Positions 44,921-53,129 of a stretch of 62,607 nt of DNA are shown here, in pieces. The stretch is from Pseudomonas plecoglossicida NBRC 103162 = DSM 15088 (GTDB lineage: Bacteria > Pseudomonadota > Gammaproteobacteria > Pseudomonadales > Pseudomonadaceae), in assembly GCF_000730665.1 (NCBI RefSeq), contig NZ_BBIV01000034.1:1-62607 (forward strand), in the 5' to 3' direction. Under the pieces are notes generated by a model. It was not told the DNA's origin. It did not search any database and saw only the letters and a program-made list of their open reading frames with translations. A program made the translations under genes and the position numbers. The first letter of the stretch is position 1; every line of letters starts with the position of its first letter.

Positions 44921-46303
44921 ATGGCTTCGCTAGACAACAACAAACAGCGTTCCTTGCAGCACGGCCTGACGTCGCGTCAGGTGTCCATGATTTCCATTGC
45001 CGGCATCATCGGTGCCGGCCTGTTCATCGGCTCCTCCAATGCCATCGCGACCGCCGGCCCGGCCATTCTCATTTCCTACGCCATGACCGGCCTGCTGGTG
45101 CTGCTGGTGATGCGCATGCTTGGCGAAATGGCCATCGCCAATCCAAACAGCGGCTCGTTCTCCACCTATGCCAGCGAAGCCATCGGCCCTTGGGCAGGCT
45201 TTACCATTGGCTGGCTGTACTGGTGGTTCTGGGTACTGATCATTCCGGTCGAGGCCATCGCTGGCGCCGATATCCTGCATGCCTACTTCCCAGGGGTGCC
45301 GTCCTGGCTGTTCGCCTTCCTGATCATGTTCGTGCTGTCGGGCACCAACCTGGTCAGCGTGAAGAACTTCGGTGCATTCGAGTACTGGTTCGCTCTGGTC
45401 AAGGTGGTCGCCATCATCGCCTTCATCGTGGTCTGCAGCCTGGCCGTGTTCGGCGTCTGGCCATTGGCCGAGGTGTCCGGCGTGAGCCGGCTGTGGGACA
45501 ACGGCGGGTTCATGCCCAACGGCTTCGGCACCGTGCTCGGCGGTGTGCTGATAACCATTTTCTCGTTCTTCGGCGCCGAGATCGTCACCATCGCGGCCGA
45601 TGAAACCGCCAACCCGAAAGACAAGATTCGCCGCGCCACCAACCTGGTGGTGTACCGCATCGCGATCTTCTACCTGGCGTCGATCTTCCTGGTGGTGTCG
45701 CTGGTGGCCTGGAATGACCCGGGCCTGAAAGCGGTAGGCTCGTTCCAGCGGGTGCTGGAAGTGCTCAACGTGCCGGGCGCCAAGCTGTTGGTCGACCTGG
45801 TGGTGCTGGTGGCCGTGACCAGCTGCATGAACTCTGGCCTCTACACGGCCTCGAGGATGCTGTATTCCCTCGGTGCGCGCGGCCAGGCGCTGAGCATGAC
45901 CAAGCGTATTTCCGGCTCGGGAGTTCCGACCGTGGCGGTCATTTTCTCCACCCTGGCAGGCTTCGCCGGCTGCGTCGTCAATTATGTGTTCCCCGGCAAG
46001 GTGTTCGGCTTCCTGTTGTCCACCACTGGCGCCATCGCCTTGCTGGTGTACCTGGTGATCGCGGTGTCGCAGCTGCGCATGCGTGCCCGAGCCGAGCGCG
46101 AAGGGCGGCCGCTGGAGCTGAAGATGTGGCTGTTCCCGTGGTTGACCTGGCTGGTGATCGGCACCATCGTGATGGTGTTGGGGTACATGCTGTTCAGCGA
46201 CGCCTACCGTTACGAAACCCTGATGACGGCTGGGGTAACGCTGTGCATTCTGCTGGTTTCGCTGACTCAGCGGCGCGACAAGGTGCTGGTGCAGGCCGCG
46301 TGA
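44921..46303 (+). CDS. Amino-acid permease of APC family (GABA permease-like)
   Basis: 460 residues, 12 membrane helices. SIAGIIGAGLFIGSSNAI (around 25-42) is the APC unwound-helix substrate motif and FSFFGAEIVTIAADETANPK (about 211-230) the IC loop, both close to GabP/ProY-type permeases. Gene context with a GABA-type aminotransferase supports 4-aminobutyrate or a related omega-amino acid. GAGGG is 7-8 bases before the ATG. A hairpin follows directly. Confidence 0.88.
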   Translation: MASLDNNKQRSLQHGLTSRQVSMISIAGIIGAGLFIGSSNAIATAGPAILISYAMTGLLVLLVMRMLGEMAIANPNSGSFSTYASEAIGPWAGFTIGWLYWWFWVLIIPVEAIAGADILHAYFPGVPSWLFAFLIMFVLSGTNLVSVKNFGAFEYWFALVKVVAIIAFIVVCSLAVFGVWPLAEVSGVSRLWDNGGFMPNGFGTVLGGVLITIFSFFGAEIVTIAADETANPKDKIRRATNLVVYRIAIFYLASIFLVVSLVAWNDPGLKAVGSFQRVLEVLNVPGAKLLVDLVVLVAVTSCMNSGLYTASRMLYSLGARGQALSMTKRISGSGVPTVAVIFSTLAGFAGCVVNYVFPGKVFGFLLSTTGAIALLVYLVIAVSQLRMRARAEREGRPLELKMWLFPWLTWLVIGTIVMVLGYMLFSDAYRYETLMTAGVTLCILLVSLTQRRDKVLVQAA

Positions 46304-46305
46304 TA

Positions 46306-46330
46306 GCTGGGGGTGCTTTGCACCCCCAGC
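46306..46330 (+). terminator. Hairpin after permease gene
   Basis: GCTGGGGGTGC-TTT-GCACCCCCAGC: perfect 11-base stem starting 3 bases after the permease stop. There is no clear T-run, but position and stem strength suggest a terminator. Confidence 0.7.
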
Positions 46331-46407
46331 ATCCTGATTGGCGCCTACCCGACACGGCGCTACCATCGCAGTTGGCACCTCTTCCCATTCCAAAGCACAG
46401 GACGCGC

Positions 46408-46905
46408 ATGAACGAGCACACTCTCTCCCTCCAGGCCCTGGCCGCCCCCGAAGGCACCTGCTATGGCTGCGGCTGTTCCCATCCCAGCGGCCTGCACCTG
46501 CAAAGCCACTGGGACAGCGACGGTATCCACCTGTTGTGCAGGCACAACCCCGACAGCACCTTCATCGGCTGGCCCGGTCTGGTCTATGGTGGCCTGCTGG
46601 CGATGCTGGTCGATTGCCACTCCAACTGGACCGCCATGGCCTATCACTACCGTGCCGAGGGCCGTGAGCCCGGCAGCTTGCCGCGCATCGACTGCGTGAC
46701 CGGCAGCCTGGGCCTGAACTACCTCAAGCCCACGCCGATGGGCGTCGAGCTGTTGCTCAAGGCCCGTGTGGAGGGCGAAGTGGGGCGCAAGACCCGGGTG
46801 CTGTGCGAGGTCTGGGCCGGCGATGTGCTCACCGTCAGTGCCGACTCGGTATTCGTCCGGGTGGATACCGAAAAGCTCATGCTCAAGGCCCATGGCCAGG
46901 GTTGA
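46408..46905 (+). CDS. PaaI-type hotdog thioesterase
   Basis: 165 residues of the hotdog thioesterase (PaaI/4HBT) type. CYGCGCSHPSGLHL near the N-terminus is a Cys-rich lead found in a subgroup of such proteins; GWPGLVYGGLLAMLVDCHSNW forms the central helix with the catalytic acidic region, and LNYLKPTPMG the beta part. It presumably hydrolyses an acyl-CoA. The start at 46408 has CAGGA upstream; the reading frame before it lies inside the permease gene. Confidence 0.8.
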   Translation: MNEHTLSLQALAAPEGTCYGCGCSHPSGLHLQSHWDSDGIHLLCRHNPDSTFIGWPGLVYGGLLAMLVDCHSNWTAMAYHYRAEGREPGSLPRIDCVTGSLGLNYLKPTPMGVELLLKARVEGEVGRKTRVLCEVWAGDVLTVSADSVFVRVDTEKLMLKAHGQG

Positions 46906-47183
46906 GCGCTGTCCCTGGCTCTTCAATTTTGTCGAAAAATCCTGCGTATCCCAGGGCAAAGTCCTATAGGGGCGACTCCGTTCTCGTACTAGTCTGGCGG
47001 CGTTTTCACTACCAGAAACCCAGGATGTTCACTGCTACCCGCAAATCTGTCCCTCTCCCGGCTCGCTGACGCGGCCGGGCTCTCGCGAACGTCCTGGGTC
47101 AACCCACCCCTCTGCAATGACACTCCGGCCACGGCGGTAGCTGTGTGCCCGGCCTGTCGCAGGCGCATACAAGGAGATCCTTC

Positions 47184-47579
47184 ATGCGTGCCAGATTCAC
47201 TACCAAAGCCCTGACCACCGCAGGTGTGCTGTTGCTGCTCGGCGGTTGTGCCCGCGCCGTCATGCCCAGCGAGCAGATCGAGCTGACCCGCAGCGCGGTC
47301 AACCGCGCCGTGTCTGCCGATGCCACCCATTACGCCCCGCTCGAGATGCGCGCTGCCCAGGACAAGCTCAGCGCCATGGACCGTGCGCTTGGCCTCCAGG
47401 ACCTGAAGCAGGCTCGCAGACTGGCCGAGCTGGCCGAGGCCGATGCCCGCCTGGCCGAGCGCAAGGCGCTGGCACTGAAGAACCAGGAACAGCTGGAAAT
47501 CGCCCGCAAGGGCATCGAAGTGCTCAGGCAGGAAATGCTCGAGGCACCTGACAGCAACCCTGCCAACCCTGCTCAATAA
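47184..47579 (+). CDS. DUF4398-type lipoprotein
   Basis: 131 residues. The signal ends at the lipobox LGGC (about residue 22), then a charged helical body (AAQDKLSAMDRALGLQDLKQARRLAELAEADARLAERKA). The pattern fits DUF4398. AAGGAG is 7 bases before the ATG. It is followed after 11 bases by the OmpA-type lipoprotein, so the two are probably made together and work in the outer envelope. The acceptor of the lipid is the cysteine in LGGC. Confidence 0.8.
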   Translation: MRARFTTKALTTAGVLLLLGGCARAVMPSEQIELTRSAVNRAVSADATHYAPLEMRAAQDKLSAMDRALGLQDLKQARRLAELAEADARLAERKALALKNQEQLEIARKGIEVLRQEMLEAPDSNPANPAQ

Positions 47580-47590
47580 AGGCACCGAAC

Positions 47591-48364
47591 ATGTCGAAAT
47601 TCTATTTGCTGCCCACCGTTACAGTGCTCGGCCTGCTCTTGGCCGGCTGCAGCACCACGCCGGAAAACGCCAAGCTGCTGGAAGCACGTGAATCGTACTC
47701 GCTGCTGCAAAGCAAGCCGGAATCCGCCCGCATCGCCGCCCTGGAAACCCAGGAGGCCTACGTTGCCCTGGGCAAGGCCGAAGCTGCCTCGCTGAAGAAT
47801 CGCAAGTCGGCAGAGGTCGAGCAGTTGGCCTACCTGGCCCAGCGCAAGATCGAAACCGCCGAACAGACCATCGTGCTGCGCCAGGCGGAAAAGGGCCTGC
47901 AGGGCATCGAAGCACAGCGTACCCAGGCCCGTCTGGACGTGCGTACGGCCCAACTCAAGGCACTGCAGTCGCTCAAGGCAAAGCAGACCGAGCGTGGCAT
48001 GGTGGTGACCTTCGGTGACGTCCTGTTCGACACCGGGCGTGCCGAGTTGCGCAGTGCGAACCATCGGAATATCCAGCAACTGGCTGGCTACCTGCAGGCC
48101 AACCCGGAGCGCAGGGTGCTGGTGGAAGGTTTCACCGACTCGACCGGCAGCGATGCCTTCAACCAGCAGCTGTCCGAGCGCCGCGCCGCCTCGGTGGCCA
48201 ACGCCCTGCGTCGCCAGGGTGTCGCCGCCGAGCGCATCGCCAGCGCGGGTTATGGCAAGGAGTACCCGGTGACGAGCAATGACGATGCGCAATCGCGCCA
48301 GCTCAACCGCCGGGTCGAGGTGATCATTTCGCAAGGTGCCGAGGCGGTGACGCCACGCTTCTGA
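47591..48364 (+). CDS. OmpA-family lipoprotein
   Basis: 257 residues. Lipobox LAGC around residue 20, then a helical DUF4398-like stalk (about 25-135), then an OmpA C-terminal peptidoglycan-binding domain: VTFGDVLFDTGRAEL, VLVEGFTDSTGS, LSERRAASVANALRRQGV, GYGKEYPV and NRRVEVII. It should link the outer membrane to peptidoglycan. Follows the DUF4398 gene by 11 bases. Confidence 0.9.
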   Translation: MSKFYLLPTVTVLGLLLAGCSTTPENAKLLEARESYSLLQSKPESARIAALETQEAYVALGKAEAASLKNRKSAEVEQLAYLAQRKIETAEQTIVLRQAEKGLQGIEAQRTQARLDVRTAQLKALQSLKAKQTERGMVVTFGDVLFDTGRAELRSANHRNIQQLAGYLQANPERRVLVEGFTDSTGSDAFNQQLSERRAASVANALRRQGVAAERIASAGYGKEYPVTSNDDAQSRQLNRRVEVIISQGAEAVTPRF

Positions 48365-48473
48365 TCCTGTCCAGGGCGCGGCGCCCAGCCGCGCCTTCGG
48401 TCGCCTTCTTCGAGATGGTCAAACCGCAACGTTGTCCCTAGAGTGGTGACTTCCACTCTTTCAGGGACCGAGC

Positions 48474-49169
48474 ATGACCGATCTGAGCGCATTCCCCATC
48501 ACCCGCAAGTGGCCAGCACAGCACCCCGAGCGCCTGCAGCTGTATTCGTTGCCCACGCCCAATGGCGTGAAGGTGTCGATCATGCTGGAAGAGATCGGCC
48601 TGGCCTATGAGCCGCACAAGGTCAGCTTCGAAAGCGACGACCAGATGAGCCCGGAATTCATCTCCCTCAGCGCCAACAACAAGATCCCGGCGATTCTCGA
48701 CCCCAACGGGCCGGGCGGCCAACCGCTGCCGCTGTTCGAGTCGGGGGCGATCCTGCAGTACCTGGCGGAAAAGAGCGGGCAACTGCTGAGCCAGGATCCG
48801 GCCACCCGCTACCAGACCCTCCAGTGGCTGATGTTCCAGATGGGCGGCATCGGACCGATGTTCGGCCAGGTTGGCTTCTTCCATTTCTTTGCCGGCAAGG
48901 AGTATGAAGACAAGCGCCCGCGTGATCGCTACGTCAACGAGTCGAAGCGCCTGCTGGGTGTGCTGGATCGGCACTTGAAGGGCAGGGAGTGGATGGTCGA
49001 GCAATACAGTATTGCTGATATCGCCATCTTCCCCTGGGTGCGTAACCTGGTGGAACGCTACAACGCGCGGGAGCTGGTGGGGTTCGATGAATACAAGGAA
49101 GTGCAGCGGGTGCTGGCCAGGTTCCTTGAGCGGCCTGCGGTGCAGCGTGGGTTGAAAATCCCGGGTTGA
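48474..49169 (+). CDS. Glutathione S-transferase, YfcG/Nu-type
   Basis: 231 residues with the GST fold. TPNGVKVSIMLEEIGL (28-43) matches Nu-class GSTs such as YfcG, in which this Thr/Asn region binds glutathione; ANNKIPAILD is the cis-Pro loop and the C-terminal helical domain includes YSIADIAIFPWVRN. Nu-type members have disulfide-reductase activity with GSH. Ends near a REP pair; transcribed alone. Confidence 0.88.
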   Translation: MTDLSAFPITRKWPAQHPERLQLYSLPTPNGVKVSIMLEEIGLAYEPHKVSFESDDQMSPEFISLSANNKIPAILDPNGPGGQPLPLFESGAILQYLAEKSGQLLSQDPATRYQTLQWLMFQMGGIGPMFGQVGFFHFFAGKEYEDKRPRDRYVNESKRLLGVLDRHLKGREWMVEQYSIADIAIFPWVRNLVERYNARELVGFDEYKEVQRVLARFLERPAVQRGLKIPG

Positions 49170-49175
49170 GGGTGG

Positions 49176-49256
49176 CTTCATCGCCGGCAAGCCCGCCCCC
49201 ACAGTCATTGCAGCGCCGCAAAATCCTGTGGGAGCCGGCTTGCCGGCGATAGCGCC
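49176..49256. repeat. Inverted REP pair between convergent genes
   Basis: One REP in minus orientation (CTTCATCGCCGGCAAGCCCG) and one in plus (GTGGGAGCCGGCTTGCCGGC), about 35 bases apart, between the GST gene and the Pit gene. Confidence 0.85.
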
Positions 49257-49269
49257 AGACCTGTTCTGC

Positions 49270-50886
49270 TCAGAAAATCTGGTTGAGGAGCCAATACAGG
49301 CTGCCCGCCAGCAGCATCGCCGCCGGCAAGGTCAGCACCCAGGCCATCAGCAGGTTGATCAGCGTCCGCTTCTGGATCCCCGAGCCATTGGCAACCATGG
49401 TCCCGGCGACCCCGGAGCTGAGCACATGGGTGGTCGACACTGGCAAGCCGAACATGTCTGCAGCCCCGATGGTGCACATCGCCACCACTTCAGCCGAGGC
49501 GCCCTGGGCATAGCTCAGGTGGGTCTTGCCGATCTTCTCGCCAACCGTGACCACGATGCGCCGCCAGCCGACCATGGTCCCCAGGCCCAGCGCGATGGCC
49601 ACGGCCACCTTGACCCACAGCGGGATGTAACGGGTGGCGTCGTCCAGTTGGGCCTTGAACACCATCACATGGTTGCGGGTGTCGGCATCCAGGGCTACCA
49701 ACTGGTGCTTTTCCATCAAACGGATCGCTTCGCTGGTCAGGTACATGTCGTTGCGCACGTTGGCCATCGCTTCGGCCGGCACACGCTTGAGCGAGCCGTA
49801 GCCTTTCACTTCTTCGCCGATCGAGCCCGTCAGGGCGGCGAGGGCCGGCACCAGTTGAGGGTCGGCCTTGGGTTGGGAGATGAACGCGGTCAGCACCAGG
49901 CGCGGGTCACCTGGCAACGGGCGTGGGTCGGTGCGCACCAGCGCCTGGCGGGTCACCTCGGCCACGGCCGAAAACTGCAGCGCTTGCTCGTTGGGCATGG
50001 TCTTGTTCAACGCATAGGCCATCGGCAAGGTGCCGACCAGGATCAACATGATCAGGCCCATGCCTTTTTGCCCGTCGTTGGAGCCATGGGCAAAGGAAAC
50101 GCCGGTACAGGTGAGGATCAGTATGCCGCGTATCCACCAAGGGGGTGGCGTGCGGCCTTCCGGCGCCTGGTACAACTCCTTGCGCTTGACCAGCATGCGC
50201 AGGGCGAGCAGCAGCAACGCCGCGCAGGCGAAGCCGACCAGCGGCGAGAACAGCAATGCGTAGCCGACCTTGCTGGCCTGGCTCCAGTCGACCCCGCTGG
50301 TGCCGTCGCGCCCGTGCATCAGGGCGTTGGCCACGCCGACGCCGATGATCGAACCGATCAGGGTGTGCGAGGAAGACGCCGGCAAGCCCAGCCACCAGGT
50401 GCCGAGGTTCCAGATGATCGCGGCCAGCAGCAAGGCGAAGACCATCGAGAACCCAGCCGTGGAGCCGACCTGCAATATCAGCTCCACCGGCAGCAGGGCA
50501 ATGATCCCGAACGCCACCGCACCGCTGGAAAGCAGCACGCCAAGGAAGTTGCACAGGCCTGACCAGACCACCGCCACTGGTGCCGGTAGCGAGTGGGTGT
50601 AAATCACCGTGGCCACGGCGTTGGCGGTGTCGTGGAAGCCATTGACGAACTCGAAGCCCAGAGCGATCAGCAGCGCCAGACCCAGCAGCAGGAACGGGGT
50701 GACCGTGGTGATCACGGTACCGCTTGCCGTGACGTCCTGCTTGAGGCTCCAGGCGGTATAGGCGATGCCGGCCATGAGCAGGCCGAAGAACAGGAACAGC
50801 GTCGCGCGCCCAGGTTTGTGCGAAAGCTGCGGGCGGGAATCGCAGTGGGCCAGTTGCGGCTTGCTGGCCAGTGACGGGGTTGCCAT
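49270..50886 (-). CDS. Pit-family inorganic phosphate transporter
   Basis: 538 residues with 10-12 membrane helices. The PHO4 family signature occurs twice in the form GFEFVNGFHDTANAVA (near residue 76) and VSFAHGSNDGQKGMGL (near 271), with LPASSSHTLIGSIIG and LPVSTTHVLSSGVAG in the helices after them. A soluble loop (about 310-420) is inserted between. It exchanges phosphate coupled to H+ or Na+. Starts at 50886 with GGAG 5 bases before the ATG. Confidence 0.92.
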   Translation of the reverse strand: MATPSLASKPQLAHCDSRPQLSHKPGRATLFLFFGLLMAGIAYTAWSLKQDVTASGTVITTVTPFLLLGLALLIALGFEFVNGFHDTANAVATVIYTHSLPAPVAVVWSGLCNFLGVLLSSGAVAFGIIALLPVELILQVGSTAGFSMVFALLLAAIIWNLGTWWLGLPASSSHTLIGSIIGVGVANALMHGRDGTSGVDWSQASKVGYALLFSPLVGFACAALLLLALRMLVKRKELYQAPEGRTPPPWWIRGILILTCTGVSFAHGSNDGQKGMGLIMLILVGTLPMAYALNKTMPNEQALQFSAVAEVTRQALVRTDPRPLPGDPRLVLTAFISQPKADPQLVPALAALTGSIGEEVKGYGSLKRVPAEAMANVRNDMYLTSEAIRLMEKHQLVALDADTRNHVMVFKAQLDDATRYIPLWVKVAVAIALGLGTMVGWRRIVVTVGEKIGKTHLSYAQGASAEVVAMCTIGAADMFGLPVSTTHVLSSGVAGTMVANGSGIQKRTLINLLMAWVLTLPAAMLLAGSLYWLLNQIF

Positions 50887-51015
50887 GGGGGCTCCGAATG
50901 GCGTTAGGCAGAACGTGCCGAAGGCTGTCAGCATAGAAACAAATCGTTACCCCGCCGTGACCTCGGTCAATGAATTACCTAGGCTCAAGACGAGTGGTAG
51001 AGGCAGGAGAACCCC

Positions 51016-51402
51016 ATGATTCGCTGCAAGCGCGTCTATGATGCGGTCGAGGAAGGCGATGGCCAGCGTGTGCTGGTCGACCGACTGTGGCCACGCAATG
51101 TGCGCAAGGACCAGTTGCATGGCGAGTGGTTGCGCGAGGTGGCGCCGTCGACCGAATTGCGCAAGTCGTTTCACCAGGGGGCGATGGATTTCGCCGCATT
51201 TGCCCGACGTTATCGGCAGGAACTGGCGGCCTATCCGGAGCACTGGTACCCAATGCTGGACCTGGTGGCCAAGGGCGACCTGACACTGCTGTATGCAGGC
51301 AAGGATACCGAGCACAACAATGCCCGGGTACTGGCCGAGTGGCTCGAAGAGGAAATCGAGCGGCGCGGCCCGAACAGTTCGCCGGTGTGCTATGCCCCTT
51401 GA
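51016..51402 (+). CDS. DUF488-family protein (YeaO-like)
   Basis: 128 residues. VYDAVEEGDGQRVLVDRLWPRNVRKDQL at the start, then APSTELRKSFHQ and LTLLYAGKDTEHNNARVLAEWL, all typical of DUF488/YeaO. The biochemical function is not established; conserved Arg and Asp suggest a nucleic acid or nucleotide link, but this is speculation. It overlaps the GNAT gene by 11 bases and is preceded by AGGAGAACCCC. Confidence 0.85.
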   Translation: MIRCKRVYDAVEEGDGQRVLVDRLWPRNVRKDQLHGEWLREVAPSTELRKSFHQGAMDFAAFARRYRQELAAYPEHWYPMLDLVAKGDLTLLYAGKDTEHNNARVLAEWLEEEIERRGPNSSPVCYAP

Positions 51403-51823
51403 ACTCAAGCCCGCCAGCGACCAGCACTGCACCTTCGCCCGCGACCTCACGCGGCGGGCGATGTTGCCCTATTACCGTGAGTTCGACCTGCTGTGGATCG
51501 AAGAGGCCTTCGATCAGGCGTGGGGCTGGCGTGAGCAATGGTTGATCGTTGACGGGGAAAACGTGCTCGGCTTCTGCAGCCTCAGCCAGGATCGGCAAGC
51601 GCTGTTCATCCGTGAGTTGCACCTGTTGCCGGAGCAGCGTGGGCGCGGTATTGGCAGTTGGGTGCTGGAACGACTGGCCGGCTGGGCAGCACAACGGCGC
51701 TTGCCGTTGCTGAGGCTGATGGTGTTCAAGAGCAACCCTGCGCGGGAGCTGTACCTGCGCCACAGGTTTGTCGAGATGGGCGAGGATGACTGTTTCGTGC
51801 GGATGCAGCGGGTAATCGGCTGA
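51392..51823 (+). CDS. GNAT-family N-acetyltransferase
   Basis: 143 residues with the acetyl-CoA site ELHLLPEQRGRGIGSWVL (about 72-89; R-G-R-G-I-G is the Q/R-x-x-G-x-G/A loop) and the C-terminal FKSNPARELYLRHRFVEMGED. The start at 51392 overlaps the DUF488 gene by 11 bases. Substrate unknown. Confidence 0.85.
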   Translation: MPLELKPASDQHCTFARDLTRRAMLPYYREFDLLWIEEAFDQAWGWREQWLIVDGENVLGFCSLSQDRQALFIRELHLLPEQRGRGIGSWVLERLAGWAAQRRLPLLRLMVFKSNPARELYLRHRFVEMGEDDCFVRMQRVIG

Positions 51824-51831
51824 CCTGTTCT

Positions 51832-51907
51832 GGCCTCATCGCCGGCAAGCCGGCTCCTACAGGAATTCGAACGCCCGTGTGGGAGCCGGCTTGCCGGCGC
51901 CGAGGCC
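51832..51907. repeat. Inverted REP pair
   Basis: GGCCTC and GAGGCC outer arms enclose TCGCCGGCAAGCCGGCTCC and its opposite copy GGAGCCGGCTTGCCGGCG, separated by about 25 bases. It follows the GNAT gene. Confidence 0.85.
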
Positions 51908-52032
51908 CCAACATCCACCGCAAGCTGCCTGATTCCGCCTTGCGACGGATGCCGACGAACGGCATAGTGACCGCGCAGTCCTGCGCACAGGAAGGTGGGC
52001 AGGCCCGTAAAGGGAAAAAGGAGAAGCGTCAT

Positions 52033-52422
52033 ATGAACGGACTCGGTCCGCGCCTGAGGCAAGAGCGTGAGCGGCTGGGCATGACCCAGCGTGTGTTTGG
52101 TGAAATCGGCGGTGTCGAGCCCAATGCCCAGGGCAAGTACGAGAGCGGCGAGCGCACGCCGAGGATCGATTATCTGGCGGCCCTGGCAGCCAGGGGCGTG
52201 GATGCGCTCTATGTGCTCAGCGGTGTGCGAACCCCCGCGCCACTGGATAGCCTGACGACCGATGAAAGCCATTTGCTGGGTACCTTCCGACGACTGCCGG
52301 CCGCTGACCAGGCGGCCATCTGGCATTTGCTCGGACGCCTGGTGGGCGAGGGCAGGAATGAACAGCCAGGGTGGCCTCGGCATCATGAGCGCCAGGCAGG
52401 TATGACAGAAGTTTTACGCTAG
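52033..52422 (+). CDS. XRE-family HTH regulator, phage-repressor type
   Basis: 129 residues. The HTH region (about 5-60) reads LRQERERLGMTQRVFGEIGGVEPNAQGKYESGERTPRIDYLAALAARGVDALYVL; a short tail follows. Such proteins are common in pseudomonad prophages and pyocin clusters but also as stand-alone regulators. No phage gene adjoins here. GGAG is 9 bases before the ATG. It sits only 63 bases before gacA on the same strand. Confidence 0.8.
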   Translation: MNGLGPRLRQERERLGMTQRVFGEIGGVEPNAQGKYESGERTPRIDYLAALAARGVDALYVLSGVRTPAPLDSLTTDESHLLGTFRRLPAADQAAIWHLLGRLVGEGRNEQPGWPRHHERQAGMTEVLR

Positions 52423-52485
52423 GTCCGCCATGAAAAATTTTGTTAAGGTGGCGGGATCCAATCGCCCTGTTGACGAGGTGTCTGC

Positions 52486-53124
52486 TTGATAAGGGTCCTA
52501 GTGGTCGACGATCACGATCTGGTACGAACCGGTATTACACGCATGCTCGCCGATATCGACGGCCTGCAGGTGGTGGGTGAGGCGGATTCGGGTGAGTCGG
52601 CGCTCAAGCAGGCCCGAGAGCTTAAGCCGGACGTCGTGCTGATGGACGTGAAGATGCCTGGGATCGGCGGTTTGGAAGCGACCCGCAAGCTGTTGCGCAG
52701 CCACCCGGACATCAAGGTGGTTGCCGTCACCGTGTGCGAAGAAGACCCGTTCCCCACGCGCTTGATGCAGGCGGGTGCGGCAGGCTACCTGACCAAAGGC
52801 GCGGGGCTCGACGAGATGGTACAGGCCATACGCCTGGCGTTCGCCGGCCAGCGCTACATCAGCCCGCAGATTGCCCAGCAGATGGCACTCAAGTCGTTCC
52901 AGCCGCAAGGCTCGCCGTTCGATGCACTGTCGGAGCGGGAGATCCAGATCGCCCTGATGATCGTCGGCTGCCAGAAAGTGCAGATCATCTCCGACAAGTT
53001 GTGCCTGTCGCCCAAGACCGTCAATACTTACCGTTATCGGATCTTCGAAAAACTCTCGGTCACCAGCGACGTCGAACTGACCTTGCTGGCCGTTCGCCAC
53101 GGTATGGTTGACGCAAGCCTGTAA
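52486..53124 (+). CDS. gacA: Response regulator GacA
   Basis: 212 residues. REC domain with phosphoacceptor D54 (VLMDVKMPG), and C-terminal LuxR HTH (about 148-205: LSEREIQIALMIVG, LSPKTVNTYRYRIFEKL). With GacS it controls small RNAs rsmY/rsmZ and so secondary metabolism, biofilm and type VI secretion in pseudomonads. The start is TTG at 52486 after GAGGTGTC, as I recall for gacA in other Pseudomonas. uvrC follows after 5 bases, the usual gacA-uvrC unit. Confidence 0.96.
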   Translation: MIRVLVVDDHDLVRTGITRMLADIDGLQVVGEADSGESALKQARELKPDVVLMDVKMPGIGGLEATRKLLRSHPDIKVVAVTVCEEDPFPTRLMQAGAAGYLTKGAGLDEMVQAIRLAFAGQRYISPQIAQQMALKSFQPQGSPFDALSEREIQIALMIVGCQKVQIISDKLCLSPKTVNTYRYRIFEKLSVTSDVELTLLAVRHGMVDASL

Positions 53125-53129
53125 TCCTC

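Noticed and set aside
50939..50990. ANR-like site before the DUF488 gene (GGTCAATGAATTACC)
   Set aside because: Only one half resembles the consensus; spacing and second half fail.
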